From contig CAMVIM010000022.1 of the NCBI GenBank assembly GCA_947167515.1, forward strand, positions 1-64,000: a DNA stretch of 64,000 bases, read 5' to 3'. The DNA comes from an uncultured Prevotellaceae bacterium. Lineage in GTDB: Bacteria; Bacteroidota; Bacteroidia; Bacteroidales; Bacteroidaceae. The notes under the pieces were generated by a model, which saw only the letters and a list, made by a program, of their open reading frames with translations, was not told where the DNA came from and searched no databases. Each line of letters starts with the position of its first letter. Position 1 is the stretch's first letter. This document shows positions 1 through 8,410 of this stretch, piece after piece. The position numbers and the translations under genes are program-made.

Positions 1-11
1 GGCGGCTTTTT

Positions 12-263
12 CTATACTACTATATAAACTTGCCAACGCAATTCGGGGATGAACCCTTTTTTCTTCCTTTTTGCTTGGATAAAAGAATAAAAAATCTTTA
101 ATTTGCAATTGACTCGGTTAGCCCCACAAGGGTGACCAGTCATGACTTTTTGAAATAGGACGTTTACGAACGTTATCTTCTGTCGTCGAATCTCGCAGTT
201 CAAAGTACAGGAAGATACGCAACCGGAACGTCCACGTAGGGGTATATTGTACCCTGTCCACAC
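12..263 (-). CDS. Doubtful small ORF downstream of a structured RNA
   Basis: This is an open frame of 83 codons that I do not recognise as a protein family. The product would be Lys/Arg-rich at its C-terminus and has several cysteines. It starts directly after an AT-rich hairpin (258-283), inside the predicted transcript of the RNA described at 258-443. It could therefore be a chance frame within a longer non-coding RNA. There is no Shine-Dalgarno and no neighbour that gives a role. I list it only because it is the sole sizeable frame in the first 590 bases. Confidence 0.2.
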   Translation of the reverse strand: MWTGYNIPLRGRSGCVSSCTLNCEIRRQKITFVNVLFQKVMTGHPCGANRVNCKLKIFYSFIQAKRKKKGFIPELRWQVYIVV

Positions 264-443
264 TTATATATAAATATGTGTGGATGTGGTGTATCATATA
301 TCACGGCGTGGGCTAACTCGAGTTGCTTATCCCTGTACAAGGCAATGCGAGAGCCCGGCGGCGGGATAGGCAAACACCGTAGAGCACTCCCACGTCTGAG
401 TCTTACTTAATTTCCTAAATATCTGTATATCAGAATACTTTAC
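258..443 (-). ncRNA. Putative structured small RNA (long interrupted hairpin)
   Basis: On the minus strand this stretch folds into a long rod. The outer stem pairs 389-394 with 307-312 (CCCACG/CGTGGG). The inner stem pairs 363-373 with 323-333 over 11 bp with one G-U wobble, and closes a 29-nt GC-rich loop. A second hairpin, CCACAC/GTGTGG (258-263 with 278-283), follows. A TACCTTTG -7 element lies just upstream (see 450-481) and places the transcript start near 443. The rod with an interrupted middle recalls 6S RNA, but I cannot assign a family and the 3' end is uncertain. Confidence 0.4.
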
Positions 444-449
444 TCACAA

Positions 450-481
450 CAAAGGTATTGCGATACCACGATGTTCCCAAT
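450..481 (-). promoter_or_regulatory. Promoter of the putative small RNA
   Basis: Read on the minus strand the sequence is ATTG-N20-TACCTTTG. The -7 element is a full match to the Bacteroidota TAnnTTTG; the -33 element matches three of four bases. No open reading frame starts downstream before the structured stretch. Nearby on the minus strand, 510-557 reads as the last ~15 codons of a protein (MGFPSLKEYLEAEYN, stop) and may be a gene remnant. Confidence 0.5.
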
Positions 482-592
482 GGTACAGCAACACTTTGTT
501 ATCTTTAATTTAGTTGTATTCAGCCTCTAAATACTCCTTCAAAGATGGAAATCCCATTAAAGGTTTATTGACACTATTTTGGGATCAAATTA

Positions 593-883
593 CTATTGTT
601 CTGCATTGATCTCATTTTGTGCATATGTGATAGCATCGCTCTTTATCTCGTCCTCGTTTTCGACGGTGTCAAGAACCTTGTCTGCTAACCAAATGGTCAG
701 AAGTTCTTTCTCGTCTATCTCGAAGAGTTTTGCCATAATAGGGATTTGGCACCGTTTTGCCTTACGCTCGCCACGCTCTATCTTACTATACATAGGGGTA
801 TCAATTTCTAATGCTGCTGATAGCTGTCGCTGCAGCAGGCCATGCTCCTCTCTGAGCTCTTTTATTTTCTTTCCAAATATCAT
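593..883 (-). CDS. XRE-family helix-turn-helix regulator
   Basis: A 96-residue cytoplasmic DNA-binding protein. Residues ~1-60 form a Cro/CI-type HTH: a first helix FGKKIKELREEHGL, then RQLSAALEIDTPMYSKIERG, where the second and recognition helices sit. The ~35-residue C-terminal tail is acidic and may mediate dimerisation. This type often controls neighbouring restriction or defence genes. It is the last gene of the leftward cluster 593-7242, and its 167-bp upstream gap holds the phased TAGTCATT array (911-1055), a natural operator. Autoregulation is inferred, not shown. Confidence 0.85.
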   Translation of the reverse strand: MIFGKKIKELREEHGLLQRQLSAALEIDTPMYSKIERGERKAKRCQIPIMAKLFEIDEKELLTIWLADKVLDTVENEDEIKSDAITYAQNEINAEQ

Positions 884-910
884 GTTCGTTTCTCTTTTCT
901 TATCTTACAC

Positions 911-1055
911 TTCGACTAAATGTTCGACTAGAACTGGAGGAAAATGACTACTTTTACGAATAGAAGCCTTCAACTAGTCATTTGCTAGTCGCTAATAGTC
1001 ATTTTTTAGTCATTTATTTGTCTACTAGTCATTCTTTAGTCATTTTCTAGTCATT
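911..1055. repeat. Phased TAGTCATT iteron-like array upstream of the XRE gene
   Basis: TAGTCATT, or a one- or two-base variant, occurs at 975, 986 (TAGTCGCT), 996, 1007, 1026, 1037 and 1048. Start-to-start spacing is 10-11 bp, with one 19-bp step where a degenerate unit may sit. An inverted copy (AATGACTA) lies at 943-950, and two TTCGACTA half-sites at 911 and 923. One unit per helical turn puts all sites on the same face of the DNA. The array lies between the AlbA_2 gene stop and the XRE start, so it most likely binds the XRE protein cooperatively. Confidence 0.75.
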
Positions 1056-2718
1056 TACATGCAAACCATAACTTTCCTCTAAGAACGACAGAGCCTTCAG
1101 TATTCATTTCACTAAGGATATTGCCAAGCAAACGAAGGTTTTGCTCTTGGCTATTTCTTTGGGGAAGTGCATCTTTGAGATAATCCAATAAGGAGTTCTT
1201 CTTTGTACCATCCTCCCCTGCATTCTGAATAAACTGTAAGGCCATCTGCTTGATCTTGTCGCGTTCAAGCCCTTTCACCTTGGTATATTCAGGCAATTGT
1301 TTCGTTTGCCTTGCAATGTTCAGGGATATGGTCAGGTCTGGATATTCACCCTCTACCAAACCGCGCTCCAAGAGATTCTTGGCATCACTTTCATTCAGTC
1401 TATGACCTTTCTGCACAGCATCAAGCAAGATGCAGTCTTCCAAAGACAAGTCTTTGTTCTCTTTCAGGAGCTTGGTGTACTTCTCATTGATGGCGTTTCC
1501 ATACAGACGGACGGCAACCTCCTTATTGGCAGCGTCAATCTCATAATCCGGCATGGGGAAATGCCGTTTCCACTGCTCATTGAATATCTTTCGGATGCCA
1601 CGACCAACGATGTCAATCATATTGAAGTTCACCATCGCATTGCAAAGACATTCATTGCGATAGTGTCGTTGTGGACCATGTGTTGCCAATGCCTTTTGCA
1701 GGGAGCCAGGGATAAAACTGCCTCCATTAGCGTAATACAGGAATCCTGGATTCTCCACCAGATTGATTCTCTCTTGCAGGGTATAGTCCTGATGTGCGAT
1801 GCAGTTATGAAGCACTTCGCGCATGGAATAGTCATCGTATTGCTGCATTACATCAGGGAACATCGTGCCGCCTGGCATCTCACGCATCGTCAGGTTATGC
1901 ACTTTGGCGAGTATCTGGTCAACTGTCAAGATAAATGGTGCCGTGAAGTGTTCATAGTCAACCACATCTTCGTGTTCATCACGTAGTGACCAAGTTACCC
2001 TCACTACAGCAGGACGGAGTTTGAACACAGAAACAGGCTTACCCAGCAGAATGATGGCAGCACGAGTGATTCCACCATCAATCATCACACCTGCATTACT
2101 CAAAAACTCCTCTACTGACCACGCATTCACCTCTGCTGCAGGAATACGGCTGTGCACCTTCTTGAACATCACCTTTGCTTTGGCAATGGCGACTTCATCC
2201 AAATCATCTATCGTAGCATTAGGCACGATTACGGCCGACCAGTCAGTATCTGTGAACAATGGCTCATCTAAGATGGCATTCAATCGTTCCTGTGTCAACT
2301 CCACCAAAGAGTCCTCTATCCGTTGCCATGCCTTATCGTGAGCATAGACAGGACGTTTGGGCTGATGTTTTGGAATACTAATCACCCACACCTTCTTCTT
2401 TGTGTCGTCTGTGACATACTCCTCGATGTCCAGTCCCTCGCTCGACAGATTCGTGCAGCGTTCCGTCAATCGGAGGATAGCCTTTTGGCGGTCATAGTTA
2501 TAGGTATCTGTGCCGACAATCTCCAGTGTCTTGTCATGCACACCCACCACAAGAAAACCACCCTCCATGTTGGCGATAGCCGACACGTAGGAAATCACAT
2601 CATCCTTCTCGTCCCCACAGAACGAGTTCTTCAGATTCTTAAATTCCTTCCACTCACACCGAGTATTCTCCTGTGGGAACTCGCGGAGCAGGTATTGTTG
2701 TAATTCGAGTTCGGTCAT
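1051..2718 (-). CDS. AlbA_2 / RecG-like ATP-binding protein
   Basis: A 555-residue protein. The N-terminal ~150 residues form a Schlafen AlbA_2 domain (CEWKEFKNLKNSF, then ISYVSAIANMEGGFLVVGVHD). A central-to-C-terminal GHKL-like module of the HATPase_c_4 type follows (MREVLHNCIAHQDYT, then NPGFLYYANGG). Proteins with this layout are usually called putative transcriptional regulators or RecG-like helicases, and many sit in defence islands; none of the helicase motifs is visible here. The start lies 3 bp after the stop of the peptidase-like gene, so the two are probably cotranscribed. Its stop overlaps the last unit of the TAGTCATT array. Confidence 0.8.
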   Translation of the reverse strand: MTELELQQYLLREFPQENTRCEWKEFKNLKNSFCGDEKDDVISYVSAIANMEGGFLVVGVHDKTLEIVGTDTYNYDRQKAILRLTERCTNLSSEGLDIEEYVTDDTKKKVWVISIPKHQPKRPVYAHDKAWQRIEDSLVELTQERLNAILDEPLFTDTDWSAVIVPNATIDDLDEVAIAKAKVMFKKVHSRIPAAEVNAWSVEEFLSNAGVMIDGGITRAAIILLGKPVSVFKLRPAVVRVTWSLRDEHEDVVDYEHFTAPFILTVDQILAKVHNLTMREMPGGTMFPDVMQQYDDYSMREVLHNCIAHQDYTLQERINLVENPGFLYYANGGSFIPGSLQKALATHGPQRHYRNECLCNAMVNFNMIDIVGRGIRKIFNEQWKRHFPMPDYEIDAANKEVAVRLYGNAINEKYTKLLKENKDLSLEDCILLDAVQKGHRLNESDAKNLLERGLVEGEYPDLTISLNIARQTKQLPEYTKVKGLERDKIKQMALQFIQNAGEDGTKKNSLLDYLKDALPQRNSQEQNLRLLGNILSEMNTEGSVVLRGKLWFACK

Positions 2719-2721
2719 ATA

Positions 2722-3555
2722 TCAATAAAGGTCTTTGAAATTATAGTAGTTGTAGAACCTGTTATGCAAATTCTCTAGTAACTGTTGAATGTAATAAGCC
2801 ATTATTGACTTCGTTGAATCAGTAATGGGGATGTTTAATTGTTTTAACTGATTATCCACCAGACTAGAAATATTTCTATTGGGATTGAATGTTTCATCAA
2901 AAACGCTTTCAGCAGATAACGCTTGAAAAGGAGAATACCCATTATCATCCTTCACTTCATTTTGCAAAGCAGTGAGGGCCTGTGAAATATCTAGTAAATT
3001 GAAGTATTTATCGTAAAATGCAAGAAAGCCTCTACATATTTCGTCAGAAGTAACCTTTCTCGTTGTACAGATAAACGCTCTGTATGGAGCACGTTTTTCA
3101 GGATTTATCGCGGAAATCATGGCAATACTCTTACACATTGCCATCACCACAAATAATAAATGGCCTGTTTTAATATTGAGAGGTCTAATAATGTTGTAGA
3201 AATCCTTCCACTTAAGAATTTCTCCATTATTGAAACCGATACCTTCGTCATAGCCGTGGGTCTCGAGTTGTAGGGTAAGAATAGTCCCCTCCGACAATGA
3301 CTTTTCAATGTCCTGTACTGCCAAATGGAAATCATCTGAGGAATTGACATCATAAAAGGAAGAGAATGATTCTCGTTTATGATATTCTTTATATTGGAGA
3401 ACATCATGATACAGAATCTCTCCTGTTTTGACATCGTTGGGGTTAAGTGACTGCACCACGATAATACCCCATCGTTTAATCTCCGTATTAGGTTTATTCA
3501 TTGCTGAATGTTTTTTAACAGGATTGATGACAAGTAAACTTAAATTTTTTATCAA
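2722..3555 (-). CDS. Caspase-like (clan CD) cysteine peptidase candidate
   Basis: A 277-residue cytoplasmic protein. Two short motifs fit a caspase/CHAT catalytic pair: LETHGYDEGIG (His100) and LLFVVMAMCKS (Cys141), each after a hydrophobic strand and separated by a substrate-loop region with GEILKWKDFYNII. The ~130-residue C-terminal part is helical and unassigned. The frame opens with TTG at 3555; AGGAGG lies 7 nt upstream, which supports this start, although an in-frame ATG at 3501 is possible. It lies 1 bp after the LRR gene and 3 bp before the AlbA_2 gene. I infer a protease effector or processing enzyme; the catalytic call rests on motif reading only. Confidence 0.6.
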   Translation of the reverse strand: MIKNLSLLVINPVKKHSAMNKPNTEIKRWGIIVVQSLNPNDVKTGEILYHDVLQYKEYHKRESFSSFYDVNSSDDFHLAVQDIEKSLSEGTILTLQLETHGYDEGIGFNNGEILKWKDFYNIIRPLNIKTGHLLFVVMAMCKSIAMISAINPEKRAPYRAFICTTRKVTSDEICRGFLAFYDKYFNLLDISQALTALQNEVKDDNGYSPFQALSAESVFDETFNPNRNISSLVDNQLKQLNIPITDSTKSIMAYYIQQLLENLHNRFYNYYNFKDLY

Positions 3556-3556
3556 T

Positions 3557-6454
3557 TCATTCCCTCCTGATTATTTTGCAGCTCTCCATAAATGCTCCTT
3601 CTGCAATAATGGTTTGCTTTGGAACAACAACTGTTTTAAAACCACATAGTGTAAAAGCACCTTCTTCGATCTTTTCCAAAGAATCAGGCAAATAGATGTC
3701 TGTTAATTGCTTGCACCAAGAAAATGCATCTTTCTTTATTATTTTTACACCTTCTGGAATATGTATGTGATTAAGTTTCTCACAATCTTTAAATGTTTTC
3801 TCTTCTATCGTTTGTAAAGACGATGAAAGCTTGACATATTCTAGATTCTTACTATAGTCAAATGCAGATTCACCCAATTTTATGACAGAGTCTGGCATCT
3901 CAATTCTTTTTACATATGACCATGCAAAAGCCGACTTTCCTATTTCAACAATAATGTCGTTTAGTATTATTTGGCTTATGATTGTATGCTCAAAAGCTGA
4001 TTCTCCAATATAGATCACATGAGGGGGGAGTTTGACAGGACCACCCGAAGAAATTTCGTAGAAAGAAAATCTTCCAATTTCTTTAACAGTGGAAGGAAAG
4101 GTCATCGGCTTCTTGTCAACAATTCTATTTATGTCTTTAATAACCGATAATATCCTTGTTTTGGCTTTATCGTATAAAATGCCATCTTCTACACAGAATC
4201 TAGAAGAATTGCAAGAAAGATTGACATCGCAAGAAACAAAAGGATTTCCTGTAATTTTAATAACCGATGCAGGTATAGAAAATTTTCCAAGATCAGTTTG
4301 CCAGAATATGAAATTGCCAATGATTTTAACCGTATTTGGTAATATGATTTGCTTGTCTTTGGAACCATTTGAGAATGAATTGTCACAAAGAATCTCTACT
4401 CCTGACTTTATAGTATATTGTTCAAGATTATCCTCAAATGAAAGAAACTTTTTCCCATCTTTAGAATAAGAAGCTTCACCTCTATCCCATTCATCATGTT
4501 CTTCATTTTCAGCTTCGCCCCAATCAATAACTTTTTCGTCCCAATCTTCTTGAGTTATAACACTTAGACCATAGTCTTTCTTAAGATTCTCAATGTATTT
4601 TAAATCTTCTTTAGGAGGGGCTAAAATGTTATTCTTTTCAGAAGCATTAGCAATTGATTTCTTTTTGTCTTCGAGAACAAATATATTATGAAGTATTTCT
4701 TCCTCACTTATGCTCGTATCTTCTAATTCGATTATAAGATCTGATAGTTGTTTTGACAATTTACTCTGATAATATTTTAGTTGTCCTGCCGGGACAAAAA
4801 TCGCCTTCAAATTTTCACATCGGACGATGGCTGTAGGTTCTATAACACTTGTTTTGCCTTCAAAGATAATAGCGGTCAGATTCTTGCATGCAGAAATGGC
4901 ATTTTCTGCTAATGCTACAATAGAATTTGGCAGTTTAATCAGTTCTACTTCATTATGGCCGCTTATAGCACCGCGACCAATAATTCTAACTCCATTCGGA
5001 ATGATCTTTGTTTTCTTCTCTAAGTCTATATTTGCTACATATAATGTCTTGTCAACAGAAAGAAGTTCACCATCTGTTATTTTGAAATATGGTGTGTCGC
5101 AACAAACTTTATTATAATAGCCAAATGGAGCCCCAAAAGGATTGCCCGTAATATATTTTACAGATGATGGAATTGTCATATTATGTGGACTAAGGAACAT
5201 AAATGCATTGTTACCGATAGCATACACAGAATTAGGAATACTTATTGTATGTTCGAATCTGTTATTATAGTCATCATAAGCATTGTCACATATAATAAGT
5301 GTCCCAGGTCTCGGATTTATGTCAATTTTCTCATCCTTTCCACCTGCACCATTCCATGTTGACAGAAGTTTCTTTCCATCTGCACTATACATCTTTCTTG
5401 CAGCTAAGTCACGCATGACATCATTCGTTTCTGGTTTTTCTGTCAGAGCAAAAGTGGATCGATAATTTTTATATTCTGAAACATAATCTTTTTGGGGGGA
5501 AGTCGAATTTGACTCCAATTGGGATAAAATCTCCTCTGTCGTCTTTTTCTTCGGTGACCAAACAGGACGTATTGCCATTCCATGCCATCTCTGACCATTT
5601 TCTTTCGCTGACTTATTATCCTTGTTAAAAAAAAGATATTTTGCTTCATTGCGGTCGGAACTGGCAATTCCTGTCCAATAGAAACCAGCCTCGATTGATT
5701 TCTGTTCATCTACAACATTCTCACCTGTTACAGGCAAGAAGATAAAATTACCATTATGTCCTTTTACCTTATATCCATTAATTCCTTCAATGACAGTCCA
5801 TTCCCATTCGCATTTTTCTAAAAGCTCTTTTATTTCGTGCATTTGTGGCATTCGCCAATATTCTCCCCAAAGAAATGTAGCGGCATCAAAGTTTTTAATT
5901 GCGCATATTGACAGTTCATCATTCCCAAGAATTTTATTCAAATCCCAGGACCACTTTTCGTTCAGGAAACAATCCGCATATCGAAAAAGTGTTCTTTGGT
6001 ATTTATCACCCCATGCAAACTTTCCGCCCTTATCTCCAATAGTCTTTGCAAACAGATTTGTATCTGCCCACATAACAGAAAGACCAAGATCAACTTTATT
6101 CTTTTGCCTACTCTTCTCGTCATCAAGGACGGCTTGTTTCTTATCTTGAATAGCCTTTTCTTTGACTCTTATCTCTTCTTTTTCCTTTGCGGCAATCTTT
6201 CGTTTATATTCTGGATTCGCCTCAGGATTGAACCAGTAATATATCTTTGCACCAATGCCTAAAACAAACAATATAATAAATGCTAATATGATTAAACCAA
6301 CAAATAATAATATGCCATTTAGTGCTCTATCAGCACCTCCTGCAACAGCGTCATCATCGTAATAATCATATTGAGTTTGACTAAATAGAAGCACCTGATG
6401 TAATAATGCTATTATAATAGTGCAAAAACGTTTGATAAAAATCATGTTTTTCAT
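3557..6454 (-). CDS. Membrane-anchored FISUMP + BspA-like leucine-rich-repeat protein
   Basis: A 965-residue protein. Residues ~8-26 look like a signal peptide or first membrane helix. A strong transmembrane segment follows at ~47-69, and then a Lys/Glu-rich coiled coil (~83-118). Residues ~120-305 form a FISUMP-type domain (VDLGLSVMWADTNLF, GEYWRMP, GMAIRPVW). From ~345 to the end there are many BspA-type LRR_5 repeats (IILPNTVKIIGNFIF and variants). The positive charge after the transmembrane helix suggests that the FISUMP and LRR parts are cytoplasmic, unlike surface BspA proteins. It overlaps the upstream PAbi gene by 4 bp. I infer a ligand-sensing or scaffold role within the operon. Confidence 0.8.
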   Translation of the reverse strand: MKNMIFIKRFCTIIIALLHQVLLFSQTQYDYYDDDAVAGGADRALNGILLFVGLIILAFIILFVLGIGAKIYYWFNPEANPEYKRKIAAKEKEEIRVKEKAIQDKKQAVLDDEKSRQKNKVDLGLSVMWADTNLFAKTIGDKGGKFAWGDKYQRTLFRYADCFLNEKWSWDLNKILGNDELSICAIKNFDAATFLWGEYWRMPQMHEIKELLEKCEWEWTVIEGINGYKVKGHNGNFIFLPVTGENVVDEQKSIEAGFYWTGIASSDRNEAKYLFFNKDNKSAKENGQRWHGMAIRPVWSPKKKTTEEILSQLESNSTSPQKDYVSEYKNYRSTFALTEKPETNDVMRDLAARKMYSADGKKLLSTWNGAGGKDEKIDINPRPGTLIICDNAYDDYNNRFEHTISIPNSVYAIGNNAFMFLSPHNMTIPSSVKYITGNPFGAPFGYYNKVCCDTPYFKITDGELLSVDKTLYVANIDLEKKTKIIPNGVRIIGRGAISGHNEVELIKLPNSIVALAENAISACKNLTAIIFEGKTSVIEPTAIVRCENLKAIFVPAGQLKYYQSKLSKQLSDLIIELEDTSISEEEILHNIFVLEDKKKSIANASEKNNILAPPKEDLKYIENLKKDYGLSVITQEDWDEKVIDWGEAENEEHDEWDRGEASYSKDGKKFLSFEDNLEQYTIKSGVEILCDNSFSNGSKDKQIILPNTVKIIGNFIFWQTDLGKFSIPASVIKITGNPFVSCDVNLSCNSSRFCVEDGILYDKAKTRILSVIKDINRIVDKKPMTFPSTVKEIGRFSFYEISSGGPVKLPPHVIYIGESAFEHTIISQIILNDIIVEIGKSAFAWSYVKRIEMPDSVIKLGESAFDYSKNLEYVKLSSSLQTIEEKTFKDCEKLNHIHIPEGVKIIKKDAFSWCKQLTDIYLPDSLEKIEEGAFTLCGFKTVVVPKQTIIAEGAFMESCKIIRRE

Positions 6455-7242
6455 TCTTTATTCTCCTTTCTGTTTAATCTTGAATAAGTTTCCGAAAAAA
6501 GTTCATGTGGATAGTCATCCAAAATAATATCTTCAACATTAACATCCTGTACGGGGCTATCGGGTGGACATTTTGTAGTACAAACATAGCTGATAATGTC
6601 CTCTAAAAAACTATAATCGTTATCATTGAGTGAAAAAATGCCATAGTGATAAAAATCATTCAAGTCTCTGCTCTTATTTTGAATCATCCAAAAGAATAGG
6701 ATAATTCTTATTGATTCAGGAATAATGCATGACAATTCTGTTAGCCTTAGTTGTTTGTTTGCTTTTGACAAAGACTTATCATGAATGATGAAATTGATAC
6801 TTAGATGCGTGTATTGTATAAGATATTTTAGGCTATTGAGTTCTTCTGCAATAGTCGAATAATAATATATACAGACTTTTACGATTCTATCATATTGGTA
6901 ATCACTTAAACTAGAAAAAGGTTCCTTAAAATGGTCACATATTTTTGAATAAATAGAATCGAGTTGTGTTCGTTTATCTTCAGATAATGAACGTATTGTA
7001 TTAATCATTATAGCAACATGCTGCTCTGTTCTAGCTATCTCATTTGTATTTCTTTGCTCACGATACGTCACAAAAATGAAAGCAATAGATAGTATGCTCA
7101 CACAGATGGCAGCATAATTTCCAAACGCTCCCCAGTCTGAAGATTCTTTTGAAACATCTGCTCCCCAAAAACTTGCAAAATAGAAAAGTAAAAGAATAAT
7201 TACTATCCCAACGGCTGTAAATATAATTTTCCTATCAGACAT
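6451..7242 (-). CDS. PAbi-type putative abortive-infection membrane protein
   Basis: About 263 residues from the ATG at 7242; the ORF track extends to a TTG at 7263. Two N-terminal transmembrane helices flank the motif SSDWGAFGNYAAI. This arrangement matches the putative phage abortive infection (putAbiC) family: TM, DWGxFGD-like motif, TM, then a cytoplasmic helical domain. A helical region with YREQRNTNEIARTEQHV follows the second helix. It is the first gene of the leftward operon, so a membrane effector or sensor role in phage defence is the natural inference. The 3' end overlaps the next start (ATGA type). No clear promoter is visible; a TAATTTTG box at 7500-7507 (minus strand) is too far from any -33 match to be sure. 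Confidence 0.7.
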   Translation of the reverse strand: MSDRKIIFTAVGIVIILLLFYFASFWGADVSKESSDWGAFGNYAAICVSILSIAFIFVTYREQRNTNEIARTEQHVAIMINTIRSLSEDKRTQLDSIYSKICDHFKEPFSSLSDYQYDRIVKVCIYYYSTIAEELNSLKYLIQYTHLSINFIIHDKSLSKANKQLRLTELSCIIPESIRIILFFWMIQNKSRDLNDFYHYGIFSLNDNDYSFLEDIISYVCTTKCPPDSPVQDVNVEDIILDDYPHELFSETYSRLNRKENKE

Positions 7243-7263
7243 ATTGTTACTTACTTTATACAA

Positions 7264-7720
7264 AATACTGTTGTTAAACTCTCAGACAATTTCAGCCTTA
7301 ACACCTCGTTATTGTAGAACTCAAACTGAAACTAAACTCACCCTCTGGTTCATAAACTTTCAGTTCTTGCAATTGAAATGAAGGGCAGAATCCGCATCAG
7401 CACCTTTTTACCGTTTTTTATTGATGGATTCTCTTTGCTTCATATTGTCATATAAATCAGCGTGGGCTTTCCTTGTTTGAGATTGTCATATTTTGGACAC
7501 AAAATTACAAATATAATTTAAAATAACATCAATGAATGGCAAAAATCAGTGTTTTTTAACGGGATTTATATCGGAAGCGTTTAAAAGCAGTCCCGGTTTA
7601 TCAGAAATCGCTACGAGAATCAGGGGACGTTCTTTGATCCGAAAGCAACACTTAGGGCTGAAGATAGAAGAAGGACTCCCCGAGAGTTAAAATGGATGGA
7701 ATAAAAAAGTTGGAGGAATA
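7264..7720. other. Non-coding gap with decayed coding fragments
   Basis: No intact gene is visible. Between about 7531 and 7735 on the plus strand, several short frames read like protein (for example NRYENQGTFFDPKATLRAED, followed in another frame by DGIKKLEEYL) but each is broken within 50 codons. This is the look of an eroded gene. The part nearest 7264 should contain the promoter of the leftward defence-like operon. Confidence 0.4.
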
Positions 7721-7752
7721 TTTGTAAGAATAAAGACAAAGAGCTAACTTTG
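7721..7752 (+). promoter_or_regulatory. Consensus promoter in front of the broken kinase gene
   Basis: TTTG at 7721-7724 and TAACTTTG at 7745-7752 are separated by 20 bp, an exact Bacteroidota vegetative promoter. The -7 element is only 10 bp from the ATG at 7763, so the transcript would have almost no leader. Confidence 0.75.
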
Positions 7753-7762
7753 CAAAAAAAGA

Positions 7763-8401
7763 ATGAACGATGACATATTTGAACCAGTTCCATAAAGAGG
7801 CGGTGGAGAGGAAACTTCGGAAAATGGCAGAATCCATGAAGTCGCCAATGAACTCCATCGACGCTGCCAACTATATGAAGCGCAACTTCGAGATGGCCAA
7901 GGGAATGTAAATCATCTTGATATCGAACAACGAGTTGCAGAACAATATGCCAAAGAAACGGGCATGTGGATAACGATGGACGATGTTCTCGACTTGGGTG
8001 TGCCAGGGCCAAGTGGAAACGAAAATGACACCTATGTTTCAAACGATATCATTTATAAGGTGAACAACCTATTCAATACAGGTAGCATTCTTCGTTTGCT
8101 TGATAGAATAATATGGCATAATAATCTTTTTTATGAAACATCTTATAACTTGTACGGCTTTACAGGTTTTGAAGGTCGTACCATTATGCCAGTGCTGCAG
8201 CAACGATTGGTGAAAGATGCAGTCCCTGCTACAACTGTTGAGATTGAAACCTATATGGCTGCTATTGGATTCACTAAGCAGAATAATGAAGGTAGATATA
8301 CAAATGCAGAGTATGAAGTGTGGGATGTTGTTCCCCGCAATGTGTTGAGAGACAAGGATGGGGATATTTATGTGATTGATGCAGAAATGAAAAGATTGTA
8401 A
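7763..8401 (+). pseudogene. Polyvalent-protein kinase domain (Kinase-PolyVal-like), in-frame stop at codon 11
   Basis: From ATG 7763 the frame reads MNDDIFEPVP, then TAA (7793-7795), then stays open and protein-like to 8401: GRIHEVANELHRRCQLYEAQ, QRVAEQYAKETGMWI. The C-terminus has AAIGFTKQNNEGRYTN and VPRNVLRDKDGDIYVIDAE, the hallmark of the Kinase-PolyVal family found in mobile-element polyvalent proteins. The ORF track shows only the part from 7964. The product would be ~212 residues if the stop were absent. A second frame (7770-7910, 46 codons) overlaps the 5' end and may be the translated one. The most likely reading is a recent nonsense mutation; an internal start is the alternative. 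Confidence 0.6.
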
Positions 8402-8410
8402 GAAGGAGAA

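Noticed and set aside
911-1055. CRISPR-like array
   Set aside because: The units are 8 bp at 11-bp steps with no unique spacers; it is an operator-type array.
7500-7507. Promoter TAATTTTG for the PAbi operon
   Set aside because: The -7 match is good but no -33 element is at a usable distance and the leader would be ~230 nt; not strong enough to list.
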